Shown: positions 35,048 to 43,248, counted from the stretch's first letter. The stretch: 64,000 nucleotides of DNA from Paenibacillus campinasensis (GCF_002272015.1 NZ_NPBY01000059.1:1-64000), one strand, 5' to 3'. Numbers and translations are program-made. Notes: generated by a model not told the origin, from the letters alone.

Positions 35048-36196
35048 ATGGATACTATCGTTTATCTGGATCATGCAGCTACCTCGTGGCCCAAGCCGCC
35101 TGAGGTGATGGAGGCGATGAGGCTTGCGATGGAGGAGGCGGCAGCCAATCCGGGGCGAGGCAGTCACCGAATGGCTGTGAAGGCCTCCAGGGTTCTATAT
35201 GAGACACGAAAGTCGTTGGCCCAGTTGTTCGGTGTGAACAACCCGAATGACATTGCACTGACTTCCAATACAACCGAAGCGTTGAATTTGGCGCTTAAAG
35301 GCTATTTACGGCAAGGAGATCATGTGATCGCGACGATGATCGAGCATAACTCGGTCCGGCGTCCGCTTGAATACTTGAGAAGGACGAGGGGAGTCGAGGT
35401 TGATTATATTCCGGTGGATGAAGAGGGTCACCTGGACATGAACCGGATGAAGGAAGCTTTTCGCCGTAATACGAGAATGGTCGTGTGCAGTCACAGCTCC
35501 AATCTGCTTGGCTCCATCCTTCCAGTGGCTGAGATTGGGGAACTCGCCAAACGTCATGGCGCTGTATTGCTTGTAGATGCAGCGCAAAGTGCAGGCATGC
35601 TGGATATCCGGGTGCAGGAGATGAATATTAGCCTGCTGGCCTTCCCGGGGCATAAAGGATTGCTTGGCCCGCAGGGGACAGGGGGGCTATACATCGCTCC
35701 GGATGTGGAGCTTGAGCCTTTGCTGCATGGCGGCACCGGAAGTCAGTCGGAATCGATAGACCAACCTTCAGTTCGGCCGGATCGTTATGAAGCGGGTACG
35801 CCGAATACGATAGGATATGCCGGATTACAGGCCGGGATAAAAAAAGTGCTGGAGTTGACGCCGTCTGCGATATATCATCATGAGTGGGAGCTTACGCAGT
35901 ATGCGATGGAGGCGATGCTTCATCTTCGCGGCGTTCGTGTGCTCGGTCCCCGGTTAGGAGAGGCACGAACAGGCATCGTTGCTTTGACATCGGACAGGCT
36001 AGGGGCGTCGGAACTTGCGTTCCGTCTGGACCGGGAGTATGGTATCGCCGTGCGTTCCGGTTACCACTGTACTCCGCTCGGACATATGGCCGCTGGTACA
36101 GAACAGACCGGAGCGGTAAGAGCAAGTGTGGGCTACTCAACGACGAAAGAGGATGTGGATCGCCTGATCATGGCGATGTCGGAAATTCATGGCTGA
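35048..36196 (+). CDS. cysteine desulfurase family protein (class V aminotransferase)
   Basis: A 382-residue PLP enzyme of the cysteine desulfurase type. The PLP lysine is in FPGHKGLLGPQG (K203), PLP contacts in DAAQSAG, and the sulfur-carrying cysteine in SGYHC (C341). It should convert cysteine to alanine and pass on a persulfide. It resembles the group that often lies near DUF3343 Se/S-carrier-like proteins, and such a gene is present 1.3 kb downstream. The acceptor here is unknown. AGGGAGAG precedes the ATG. Confidence 0.9.
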   Translation: MDTIVYLDHAATSWPKPPEVMEAMRLAMEEAAANPGRGSHRMAVKASRVLYETRKSLAQLFGVNNPNDIALTSNTTEALNLALKGYLRQGDHVIATMIEHNSVRRPLEYLRRTRGVEVDYIPVDEEGHLDMNRMKEAFRRNTRMVVCSHSSNLLGSILPVAEIGELAKRHGAVLLVDAAQSAGMLDIRVQEMNISLLAFPGHKGLLGPQGTGGLYIAPDVELEPLLHGGTGSQSESIDQPSVRPDRYEAGTPNTIGYAGLQAGIKKVLELTPSAIYHHEWELTQYAMEAMLHLRGVRVLGPRLGEARTGIVALTSDRLGASELAFRLDREYGIAVRSGYHCTPLGHMAAGTEQTGAVRASVGYSTTKEDVDRLIMAMSEIHG

Positions 36197-36234
36197 AGAG
36201 ACAGGTCAAGATGAAGAAGAGAAAGGAAGAAAGC

Positions 36235-36735
36235 ATGGCAGAGTTGAATGAATTGATCATGGAGCAGCTGCATTGGTTTGTCGTCGTAATGGTCATGATC
36301 ATCTTGATCTTATGGATTACAGTGATGGTTCAAGGCTTTAAGCTGAGGAAAATGAGACGTCGGTATGAGGCCATGATGGCCGGCAGCGGTGTGGAAGACC
36401 TGGAGTCGCTGCTTGTTAACTTGAAGATCCAGGTTGATCAGGCTGAAGAGAGTCAGAATCGGCATCAGACCATGCTGGAATCTATCACCAAAGAATTGAA
36501 AGGGATGAAATCGAAGGTTGGCATCATTCGCTATAATGCTTTTGGCGAGCGTGGCAACGATATGAGCTTCTCCCTGGCTATACTCAGTGAGCATGAGGAT
36601 GGCGTTGTCTTAACCGGTTTGCATAACCGGGAGAGCTCTTATGTGTACGCGAAGCCTGTGGAAAAAGGGGAGTCCAAGTATCCGTTGTCTCCGGAGGAGA
36701 AAGAGGCTGTCAATCTTGCGCGGCAAGACGGATAG
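36235..36735 (+). CDS. DUF4446 membrane-anchored protein
   Basis: A 166-residue protein starting at ATG 36235, with GAAAGGAAG upstream. One membrane segment (residues about 12-34), then a coiled-coil-prone helix (about 38-95), and a small folded C-terminal region with VGIIRYNAFGERGNDMSFSLAIL and SSYVYAKPV, typical of DUF4446. Function is unknown. It lies downstream of the cysteine desulfurase and overlaps the end of convergent yyaC by 26 bases. Confidence 0.85.
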   Translation: MAELNELIMEQLHWFVVVMVMIILILWITVMVQGFKLRKMRRRYEAMMAGSGVEDLESLLVNLKIQVDQAEESQNRHQTMLESITKELKGMKSKVGIIRYNAFGERGNDMSFSLAILSEHEDGVVLTGLHNRESSYVYAKPVEKGESKYPLSPEEKEAVNLARQDG

Positions 36736-37315
36736 AGCGGCTCCACTCCTTAATCCCTGTAAAGACACAATCGGAAATGATTTCCGACAGACGCATGACC
36801 AAACTTAACCGTGTGTTCTGCAGCACGAAGTATTCCATAAAGCCGCCTACGTTGACAATTCCCGTAACATGGATGTCGCCGACAGGCGGTAATTCTTTAT
36901 GTACACCTGCTCCTGGCTTCAGCGGGCCGTCAGAGATTTGAATGGAGCCTACGCTGGAGGATTGTCCAAGACATGCGTCAATGCCGATGATAAACGGATT
37001 ATCAAATCTGGTATAAATAGAGTTCAAGGTGTCCTCAAGATTCATGGCATGGACCGGTTCATCCAGTGTGCCGTAAAGATGGAACATGGAAGTTTGATAG
37101 CGGGCGAGAGAGGTTCCAACCAGGGGGCCAAGACAATCTCCTGTTGACCGGTCCGTCCCGATGCACACAATGACCAGAGGGCGATGCTGAACGCCGGCTG
37201 CGGATAAATGAAGCAGCAAACGATGAATAAGGGCTGAATGGATTTCCGGATCGGTATGTGGTAATTTTAAACTTGAAGTCTCCGCGCGAGACGTTATCTT
37301 GGATAACCGGTTCAT
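36710..37315 (-). CDS. yyaC: spore protease YyaC family
   Basis: A 201-residue protein related to the germination/HybD-like peptidases. Visible motifs are CIGTDRSTGDCLGPLVG, GTLDEPVHAMN and GIDACLG. The B. subtilis counterpart YyaC is a sporulation protein encoded in the same neighbourhood. It is one of the few minus-strand genes right of the origin, and its 3' end overlaps the DUF4446 gene tail to tail. Confidence 0.88.
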   Translation of the reverse strand: MNRLSKITSRAETSSLKLPHTDPEIHSALIHRLLLHLSAAGVQHRPLVIVCIGTDRSTGDCLGPLVGTSLARYQTSMFHLYGTLDEPVHAMNLEDTLNSIYTRFDNPFIIGIDACLGQSSSVGSIQISDGPLKPGAGVHKELPPVGDIHVTGIVNVGGFMEYFVLQNTRLSLVMRLSEIISDCVFTGIKEWSRSIRLAAQD

Positions 37316-37542
37316 AGAATCTTCCTTTCATCTGCTTTTGGTAGTATCAGTATATGGATGAAAGATTGTTTTTATACTTTGGGAATTAAAATGAAATGAA
37401 AAGTCGATTCTTCCTGATCATAAGACGGAAGGAGAGACATACATAAGGCATTCTCATCCTGTATAATCAGGCTGATTGCTTCGGGTAGCGATGGCATGAT
37501 TAGGGCATAGTGAAGAGGATGGAAACATGGAGGGATGACATA

Positions 37543-37797
37543 GTGGAAGGTGCGATGCTGATCGCTTTTGATTCCACTCAGCAGGCGCTGCGAGCAGAGA
37601 TGCTGCTGGAGTATGCAGACATAGAGATTGACCTGTTTCCTACACCGAAAGAGATTACAGCAGGCTGCGCATTGTCGATTCAATTTCCGCCAGAGGCGTT
37701 AAATGATGTACAGGACATCATTGTTCATGAACAGGTGGAGATACGCGGCATTTTCAAACTGAATGAAGATCAGTTATATGTCGGTATCGACGAGTAG
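37543..37797 (+). CDS. DUF3343 Se/S carrier-like protein
   Basis: An 84-residue protein starting at GTG 37543 (VEGAMLIAFDST), chosen because GGAGGG lies 9 bases upstream. The fold matches DUF3343, described as a putative Se/S-carrier-like family, with a conserved cysteine in TAGCALSIQF (C42) after a PTPKEI motif. Together with the cysteine desulfurase upstream this suggests sulfur or selenium transfer, an inference. It ends 11 bases before the MscS gene. Confidence 0.8.
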   Translation: MEGAMLIAFDSTQQALRAEMLLEYADIEIDLFPTPKEITAGCALSIQFPPEALNDVQDIIVHEQVEIRGIFKLNEDQLYVGIDE

Positions 37798-37808
37798 GAG
37801 GAGTAGAC

Positions 37809-38699
37809 ATGCGCCAGGGTATCGATTTATATATGTTGGCTAGCCTCGAGAGCGACCTTCGGGATGAGACCGACAAGTGGAAAACCATGGTGTGGAATTG
37901 GTTCACGAATGAGGCGATGTGGATGGACGTCCTGTTATCTGTCATCCGGGTGGTCCTCATCTTTCTGCTCACGCGCGTTGTAATTCGAATTGTGTGCAGG
38001 ATGATAGACAACTTTATGGTGCGGCAGGAGAGAAGCCGGATACATGTCAATGCCAGACGTTTTGTCACTGTTGGGGAACTGCTCAAGAATGGAACGGCGA
38101 TCGTCTGCAATTTTATAATGATTCTGATCATCCTGGCAGAGTTCAATTTCAAGCTGGGGCCGCTGCTGGCTGGAGCGGGTGTGCTTGGCCTGGCTATCGG
38201 GTTTGGCGCACAGAGCCTGGTGAAGGACGTGATCACCGGATTCTTCATTATATTCGAGGATCAATTTGCAGTCGGTGACGTGATCAAAATCGGGGAGTAT
38301 CGAGGCACGGTAGAGATGATCGGACTGCGGACAACACGGGTGAAGGGCTTGAATGGAGAGACCTATATCATCCCCAATGGAATGATTACAAGTGTTACGA
38401 ACTATTCCCTCTCCAATTCACTGGCTGTTGTGGATCTGCCGATGAAGAATGAGCAGCAGGTGAAAGACACCATCTCGATGATTCAGGAGGCGCTGCAAGG
38501 GCTTCAGGAACGCTGCCCTGAACTGCATAAGGAACCGGACATCCTCGGCATTCAAGCGCTCGGTACCGCAGAGTATACGATCCGGATTGTGGCCGAATGC
38601 AGCCCGAATGCCCGGGATCTCGTCGAGCGCCAAATCTATATGGAGCTTAAACAGGCATTGGAGGATCAACAGCGAGAAGAGTCTGCCTCTGATGCATAA
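37809..38699 (+). CDS. small-conductance mechanosensitive channel (MscS family)
   Basis: A 296-residue MscS channel with three membrane segments; the pore helix is GAGVLGLAIGFGAQSLVKD and is followed by the beta domain motif FEDQFAVGDVIKI and IPNGMITSVTNYS. It opens on hypo-osmotic shock to release solutes. The length is close to the minimal MscS type. AGGAGGAG precedes the ATG, and the gene is probably cotranscribed with the DUF3343 gene. Confidence 0.94.
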   Translation: MRQGIDLYMLASLESDLRDETDKWKTMVWNWFTNEAMWMDVLLSVIRVVLIFLLTRVVIRIVCRMIDNFMVRQERSRIHVNARRFVTVGELLKNGTAIVCNFIMILIILAEFNFKLGPLLAGAGVLGLAIGFGAQSLVKDVITGFFIIFEDQFAVGDVIKIGEYRGTVEMIGLRTTRVKGLNGETYIIPNGMITSVTNYSLSNSLAVVDLPMKNEQQVKDTISMIQEALQGLQERCPELHKEPDILGIQALGTAEYTIRIVAECSPNARDLVERQIYMELKQALEDQQREESASDA

Positions 38700-38780
38700 G
38701 TTGGGCGTCACCGCGGCTGTATGTTATATAATAGAGATAGATAGAGATCATAGAAGTAGAATATAAAGGAGCTTGGAGCT

Positions 38781-38999
38781 ATGGAGCGCAAGGTATTTCA
38801 ATTGGGGGATATCGTTCAGATGAAAAAGCCGCATCCTTGCGGCAATAATGAAATGGAAATTATTAGGATGGGAATGGACATTCGTATCAAATGCACGAAA
38901 TGCCAGCACAGTGTGCTGATCCCGCGCGCCAAATTTGAGAAGAATATGAAGAAGGTCATTCGCTCTGCCGCCAGCGCTGAGGGGGAAGGGGAGCAGTGA
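38781..38999 (+). CDS. DUF951 protein (YyzM-like)
   Basis: A 72-residue protein with VQMKKPHPCGNNEMEIIRMG and IKCTKCQHSVLIPRAKFEK. The cysteine pattern (PHPCG, then CTKC) suggests a small zinc site. It is the DUF951 family, whose B. subtilis member YyzM sits in the same region. A TATAAT at 38727-38732 may be its promoter. Function unknown. Confidence 0.88.
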   Translation: MERKVFQLGDIVQMKKPHPCGNNEMEIIRMGMDIRIKCTKCQHSVLIPRAKFEKNMKKVIRSAASAEGEGEQ

Positions 39000-39102
39000 G
39001 AGCTACGCCTGACGCATAATAGGACTATGCATAAAGGAAAGTATAAATTTAAAATTAGCACAAAATCAGGATAAGTTTACACCACAATTCGAGACAAGCC
39101 TA

Positions 39103-39131
39103 TTGACCTAATCAAGTCCTCATGGTATAAT
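39103..39131 (+). promoter_or_regulatory. promoter of tRNA-Ser
   Basis: TTGACC (39103-39108), 17 bases, TATAAT (39126-39131), 12 bases before the tRNA. A strong sigma-A promoter. Confidence 0.75.
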
Positions 39132-39143
39132 AAATCTTGCTGT

Positions 39144-39231
39144 GGAAAGGTACCCAAGAGGTCCAAGGGGGCTGACTCGAAATCAGCTAGGCGTCGCAAG
39201 GCGTGCGTGGGTTCGAATCCCACCCTTTCCG
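39144..39231 (+). tRNA. tRNA-Ser (CGA)
   Basis: An 88-base tRNA with a long variable arm. Acceptor stem GGAAAGG/CCTTTCC, anticodon stem GCTGA/TCAGC with loop CTCGAAA (anticodon CGA at 39178-39180, reading UCG), T-arm GTGGG-TTCGAAT-CCCAC. The CCA end is not encoded. Confidence 0.96.
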
Positions 39232-39331
39232 CATTCCCGTTAACATATTCGCTGAAGCGGTTTATGTACAACCTCATACATAGTTAGCGTGCTTTTGAAT
39301 GATAATCAGCAGCTAACATCTTAGAGATTAG

Positions 39332-39364
39332 ATACTCTTCACGATCAAGTGAAGGGTATTTTTT
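39332..39364 (+). terminator. tRNA-Ser terminator
   Basis: ATACTCTTCAC (39332-39342) pairs with GTGAAGGGTAT (39349-39359), followed by a T-run. It stands 100 bases after the tRNA. Confidence 0.75.
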
Positions 39365-39485
39365 GATATTGTAGAGCACATAATTTGGGGTTGGAGCGTC
39401 TTCCTCCGCGAAGGTCTCGACCTCTGTACCTGAGCAGGAGAGGGCAGGAATTCTTCTCTATGCTCATATTCGGTTGCTGCAGATC

Positions 39486-39517
39486 AAAAAAAAGGAAGGA
39501 CCCTTCTAGGTCCTTCC
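39486..39517 (-). terminator. terminator of the YjzC-like gene
   Basis: GGAAGGACC (39494-39502) pairs with GGTCCTTCC (39509-39517); on the minus strand eight T follow. It lies about 245 bases after the YjzC-like stop. Between them the minus-strand RNA would contain small hairpins (for example GTAG-TTTG-CTAC) and no gene I trust. Confidence 0.75.
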
Positions 39518-39763
39518 ACTGGTTAGGCGGTGCTTGTGAATTGGAATTCTGGCATTCTACACGGAGTAGCAAACTACGGCAACTGCCTGGCTTTACCTAA
39601 CGGAGAAGCTGCTGCTAGTTCCCTTGCGCTTGCATGAAGTGCAAAATCAGATATCCTATGCGTCGTTCAGCTGTTACGTTCAACGGAACCACACCTCTCT
39701 CATGCACCGCCTGATGTTATCATGTGCAATCGCTGGCTTTTTATGCGTGGTCATGGAACAGGT

Positions 39764-39958
39764 TTATTTTGGCTGGACCCGCCTCTTGTTGACCCATACC
39801 CGATCATCATTGGTGTTCTCGGGAAAGGTGTCTCCGCGTTTGAGCTTGATCTGCTGTGGATCCTCGATCCCCATCACGCGGTCACGTACGCCGGATTCGA
39901 TGTATACGCCGTCATTGGGAGCTGTATCCCCGGCATGGAACTCGCTTTGTTCTCCCAT
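39764..39958 (-). CDS. YjzC-like small protein
   Basis: A 64-residue protein starting MGEQSEFHAGDTAPNDGVYIE and containing FPENTNDDRVWVNKRR. It resembles the B. subtilis YjzC family as I recall it: a Gly-Asp start, APNxGxYIE, a proline-glutamate-asparagine motif and VW before a basic tail. Start taken at 39958; an in-frame ATG four codons upstream overlaps its own ribosome site (AGAAGG). Function unknown. Confidence 0.75.
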   Translation of the reverse strand: MGEQSEFHAGDTAPNDGVYIESGVRDRVMGIEDPQQIKLKRGDTFPENTNDDRVWVNKRRVQPK

Positions 39959-40047
39959 ATCCGTCACCATCCTTCTATATAGTTGTAGTGCATTAATTAT
40001 CGTTCTCCAAAATCAATCGCTTCATGGCAGGGAAAGAGCGCCAGCAC

Positions 40048-40076
40048 TTGCATCCGATCATCCGTTCTGCTATAGT
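40048..40076 (+). promoter_or_regulatory. rpsF: candidate promoter of the rpsF operon
   Basis: TTGCAT (40048-40053), 17 bases, TATAGT (40071-40076). Confidence 0.45.
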
Positions 40077-40084
40077 ATATTGGT

Positions 40085-40129
40085 GCGAGTTAGGCTCGCT
40101 CCTTGCTCTCAACATGGGATTGAGGGCCG
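40085..40129 (+). promoter_or_regulatory. possible S6:S18 autoregulatory leader
   Basis: Two hairpins between promoter and rpsF: GCGAG-TTAGG-CTCGC (40085-40099) and CTCTCAA-CATGGGA-TTGAGGG (40106-40126), the second followed at once by CCG (40127-40129). Known rpsF leaders use a hairpin-associated CCG to bind the S6:S18 pair, copying the 16S rRNA site. The match is by eye only. Confidence 0.35.
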
Positions 40130-40152
40130 AAGTCCATAAGGAGGTGAAAGAT

Positions 40153-40437
40153 ATGCGCAAATATGAAGTGATGTACATTATTCGTCCTGACATTGAACAA
40201 GAAGCTGTTCAAGCTGCAGTCGAAAAATTCCAAGGCATCATCTCCAACGGCGGAGAAATTACAAAGCATGATGTAATGGGTAAACGCCGTCTTGCGTATG
40301 AGATCAAGAAATTCCGTGATGGTGTTTATGTTCTGGTTAACTTCAGTGCAACTCCAGAAGTTGTAGCCGAACTTGAGCGCCTGATGAAAATTTCTGACGA
40401 AGTTATTCGTTATCTCATCACGAACGACGTTGCTTAA
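40153..40437 (+). CDS. rpsF: 30S ribosomal protein S6
   Basis: A 94-residue S6 starting at ATG 40153 (MRKYEVMYIIRPD) with AAGGAGGTG upstream; an open frame extends further 5' but those residues belong to the leader. GGEITKHDVMGKRRLAYEIKKFRDG is the family core (given as GGEITKHDVMGKRRLAYE). It forms a complex with S18 on 16S rRNA. First gene of rpsF-ssb-rpsR. Confidence 0.97.
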   Translation: MRKYEVMYIIRPDIEQEAVQAAVEKFQGIISNGGEITKHDVMGKRRLAYEIKKFRDGVYVLVNFSATPEVVAELERLMKISDEVIRYLITNDVA

Positions 40438-40489
40438 TACGTGAAACGACCAGACTTTGTAATTGATTCGTTCTAGGGAGGGGATTGGA

Positions 40490-40972
40490 TTGTTGAACCG
40501 CGTCATTTTAATTGGCCGACTGACTCGGGATCCCGAGCTGAGATATACTCCTTCAGGTGTTGCTGTCACACAATTCACACTGGCTGTAGATCGTCCGTTC
40601 ACCGCACAAGGCGGAGAGCGTGAGGCGGATTTTATTCCAATCGTGACCTGGAGGCAGCTGGCGGAGACTTGCGCGAACTACTTGCGCAAAGGCCGTCTAA
40701 CAGCTGTGGAAGGGCGCATTCAGGTGCGGAACTACGAGAACAACGAAGGTAAGCGTGTATACGTTACTGAAGTTATTGCGGACAATGTTCGTTTCTTGGA
40801 GTCCAACCGTGACAACAACGGAGGTGCTGCACCTCGTGAGGAATCACCATTCGGCGGCGGAAGCGGCGGTGGAAACCGCGGCAATAGCAGCGGTTATTCG
40901 CGCAACAATCAGGATCCTTTCTCCGACGAAGGAAAACCGATTGACATATCGGATGATGATTTGCCATTTTAA
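40490..40972 (+). CDS. ssb: single-stranded DNA-binding protein SsbA
   Basis: A 160-residue SSB with an OB fold (about residues 1-105, GRLTRDPELRYTPSGVAV and YENNEGKRVYVTEV), a glycine-rich linker, and the acidic tip DISDDDLPF that recruits repair and replication proteins. Translation starts at TTG 40490, as the MLNRV start of the B. subtilis protein and GGGAGGGG 6 bases upstream suggest. Confidence 0.97.
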   Translation: MLNRVILIGRLTRDPELRYTPSGVAVTQFTLAVDRPFTAQGGEREADFIPIVTWRQLAETCANYLRKGRLTAVEGRIQVRNYENNEGKRVYVTEVIADNVRFLESNRDNNGGAAPREESPFGGGSGGGNRGNSSGYSRNNQDPFSDEGKPIDISDDDLPF

Positions 40973-40993
40973 TACGGAAAGGACTGACAAAGC

Positions 40994-41266
40994 ATGGCTT
41001 TTAAACAAAGAGAAGGCGGAGACAACGACAAAAGACCGGCTCGCCGTGGCGGCCGCAACAAACGTCGTAAAGTATGTTTCTTCACTGTGAACAAAATTAC
41101 TCACATTGACTATAAAGATACAGATCTGCTCAAGAAATTCATCAGCGAGCGCGGTAAAATCCTGCCTCGCCGTGTAACGGGCACAAGCGCGAAGTATCAA
41201 CGCGCGCTGACGATTGCGATCAAACGCTCCCGTCAAATTGCATTGCTTCCATACACAACAGAATAA
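40994..41266 (+). CDS. rpsR: 30S ribosomal protein S18
   Basis: A 90-residue basic protein with the S18 core KVCFFTVNKITHIDYKDTDL and LPRRVTGTSAKYQRAL. It binds 16S rRNA with S6. It follows ssb by 21 bases and ends at a strong terminator. Confidence 0.97.
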   Translation: MAFKQREGGDNDKRPARRGGRNKRRKVCFFTVNKITHIDYKDTDLLKKFISERGKILPRRVTGTSAKYQRALTIAIKRSRQIALLPYTTE

Positions 41267-41280
41267 TCTGTTGAGGGAAT

Positions 41281-41316
41281 AAGCGGTCCAGCCGAACAAG
41301 GCGGGGCCGCTTTTTT
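41281..41316 (+). terminator. rpsF-ssb-rpsR terminator
   Basis: AAGCGG-TCC-A-GCC pairs with GGC-G-GGG-CCGCTT, followed by six T, 14 bases after rpsR. Confidence 0.88.
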
Positions 41317-41723
41317 ATGTACTGTTTTGTTCCTTCCAGATAGGTGTAAGACTGCGTTTACGATTGCAGATCGAGCAGCTGCGCTGGAGCGGAACGGTTT
41401 CAAGATAAGAAGAGGTTACACTGTGTCCGCTGTCAGGACATTGTCTCCTGAGCGCGTACACTGAAAGAAGCAATATGTCATATTAATTGCAAGGTTGGAG
41501 TAACGCTTGAAAGTTTTAAAGCCCTGAAATAATGTCTTTTTATAATGGACAGTGTCTATTATAGAAAATACATATGCAATATAGGGAAATGGGGGTCATC
41601 TCCGTGCAAAGCCTGCTTAAACGGTTGAATCAAGCCATCCTTCGAAAAAATTCCTTCTATTATATATAGGCGAGTTTACAGCTCTCCTGAAAACTGAAAT
41701 TTATTTATCTTAAATTACTTTCA
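41317..41723. other. intergenic region downstream of rpsR
   Basis: About 400 bases without a gene I trust. A 26-codon frame on the plus strand (from ATG 41590) has a G-rich run before an internal GTG but no known relative. AT-rich promoter-like words (TTTTTATAATGG near 41540, and TATATATAAT on the minus strand near 41655-41666) are present. Confidence 0.3.
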
Positions 41724-41954
41724 TTACATCGCCAACGGGGCTAAGAAATTAGGCAGGAAGCAAGGAGCGCTTCCGCCAGCAAGGACATGTCTTTTCAACA
41801 TAAACATCGGTCCTATTACAAAGCGGTCTTCACTGAGAACGCGAAGCATACGTCCCCGTCGGGGAGCTTGCAGATGCGGACCAGTACACGGTGATGTCCA
41901 CTCAGAGGAAACAAACGTACATGAGATGGTAGATGATAAATCTTGTATGGTCAT
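41724..41954 (-). CDS. small ORF of unknown function
   Basis: A possible 76-residue protein, MTIQDLSSTISCTFVSSEWT at its start, hydrophobic at the C-terminus (SAPCFLPNFLAPLAM). It is not recognised. What supports it is an unusually good ribosome site: AGGAGG 7 bases before the ATG at 41954. It may be a chance frame. Confidence 0.3.
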   Translation of the reverse strand: MTIQDLSSTISCTFVSSEWTSPCTGPHLQAPRRGRMLRVLSEDRFVIGPMFMLKRHVLAGGSAPCFLPNFLAPLAM

Positions 41955-42005
41955 GCATAATCCTCCTGCCCATTCCAAAGGCTAAAGGAAAAAGGAGGAA
42001 TCCCC

Positions 42006-42680
42006 ATGTGCAGACGTTACTCCTTGTCGGCAGGGCTCGACGAGGTCAGTGAACATTTTGGAATAAGCCGGGTCAAGTATTATTATAAAAGCCGTTACAA
42101 CATCAGTCCGACACAGACGGTTCCGATAGTGCTGCAGGAGCAGGAGGAGCGGACGCTCGACGAATACCGCTGGGGGCTGGTGCCGTATTGGGGAAAAGAT
42201 GCGGTCAATGCGAATTTGCACACCGTGCATCAGAACCCGACCTACCGGAAAGCGATAGACACAAGACGCTGTATCATTCCGTGTAACGGATTGTATTATT
42301 GGCGGACAGTAGGCAAGAAAAGCTATGCGGTTCGCACGGTCATCGGTGCCCAGGAGCTTTTTGGCATTGCGGGACTGTATGAGACCTGGCGGGACGCGCA
42401 GGGAAATGAGATGCGTACCTGTACGCTGCTGATGGCGGAAGCGAATGTGACCATTCGGGAATTTGATACGCGGATGCCGGCGATATTGACGAAGGATGAT
42501 ATTGATCACTGGCTTGACCCCGAGCGAAAGGGCATATACGCGATCGAGCCGTTGCTGCGCACTTATCATGGGCCTATGCGAGTATATCCGGTCACACCGC
42601 TCATTGCGGATGACAAGCATGACCATCAGCAGTGCATTGAGGAAATGGACTTGAAGCAAGCCTGGGTGAAACACGTCTAG
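42006..42680 (+). CDS. HMCES/YedK-family protein with altered active site
   Basis: A 224-residue SRAP-domain protein. Family members use Cys2 to form a crosslink with abasic sites in single-stranded DNA. Cys2 is present (MCRRYSL), as is the asparagine (VNAN, N68) and RWGLVPYW. The glutamate of the usual GFYEW motif is Tyr98 (GLYYW), and the histidine of HxRMP is Asp154 (DTRMP). In studied members the glutamate and histidine take part in forming or reversing the crosslink, so its chemistry may differ. Good AAGGAGGA before the ATG. Monocistronic, followed by a terminator. Confidence 0.88.
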   Translation: MCRRYSLSAGLDEVSEHFGISRVKYYYKSRYNISPTQTVPIVLQEQEERTLDEYRWGLVPYWGKDAVNANLHTVHQNPTYRKAIDTRRCIIPCNGLYYWRTVGKKSYAVRTVIGAQELFGIAGLYETWRDAQGNEMRTCTLLMAEANVTIREFDTRMPAILTKDDIDHWLDPERKGIYAIEPLLRTYHGPMRVYPVTPLIADDKHDHQQCIEEMDLKQAWVKHV

Positions 42681-42776
42681 TACGCGATCAAGCATGATCG
42701 AGCGACAGGGGTGGATCCGTGACATATGAAGCTCCGAACCATGCAAACGGGTAAGACGGGTAAGAGAACGAGAACG

Positions 42777-42801
42777 ATCCGGCCTAAGGGCCGGATTTTT
42801 T
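42777..42801 (+). terminator. terminator after the SRAP gene
   Basis: ATCCGGCC-TAAG-GGCCGGAT followed by TTTTTAT. Confidence 0.85.
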
Positions 42802-43018
42802 ATGTTGGATGGAATCTCGCAGCACATTGGGGTTATAATTTCTGCCACGGGTCACAACGGCCAATAATTCCGATTTTTCCGCTAGGTTAAAAGAACAGGT
42901 GGGCTTTTTACTAGGGTTGTCTAGGAATGAAGGGGCATCTTGCAATATTATATGTGTAATTATAAATGACATAAACATAACGTTAAAATCGCCATATATT
43001 AGAATTTGAGGTTTACTA

Positions 43019-43047
43019 TTGACGGATTAAGGGGTTTTACGTAACAT
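43019..43047 (+). promoter_or_regulatory. possible upstream promoter of the peptide ABC operon
   Basis: TTGACG, 17 bases, TAACAT (43042-43047). Weaker than the proximal promoter, about 400 bases before the binding-protein gene. Confidence 0.3.
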
Positions 43048-43219
43048 AAGTTTACATCGGTTGCATGCTGATTGCTGCAGTACAGTTAGAAAATGTTAAA
43101 TGGAGGTTGATATTGTATACATTTTAAGTAAACTTAGGATTAACGATGCAGCAAACCAATTCATTAACCTCTTTTGGACCGCGAAAAACATGTTTTTTTT
43201 AAAAATTGCAAAAAAGTAA

Positions 43220-43248
43220 TTGACGTTACCTAATTTTACACGTATCAT
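43220..43248 (+). promoter_or_regulatory. promoter of the peptide ABC operon
   Basis: TTGACG (43220-43225), 17 bases, TATCAT (43243-43248). It leaves a leader of about 190 bases. The AT-rich stretch 42802-43443 contains no gene I trust. Confidence 0.55.

Noticed and set aside
39077..39277. 66-codon minus-strand frame over tRNA-Ser containing VGFEPTHALRRLADFESAPLD
   Set aside because: This is the well-known spurious translation of the antisense of a serine tRNA; the tRNA folds perfectly.
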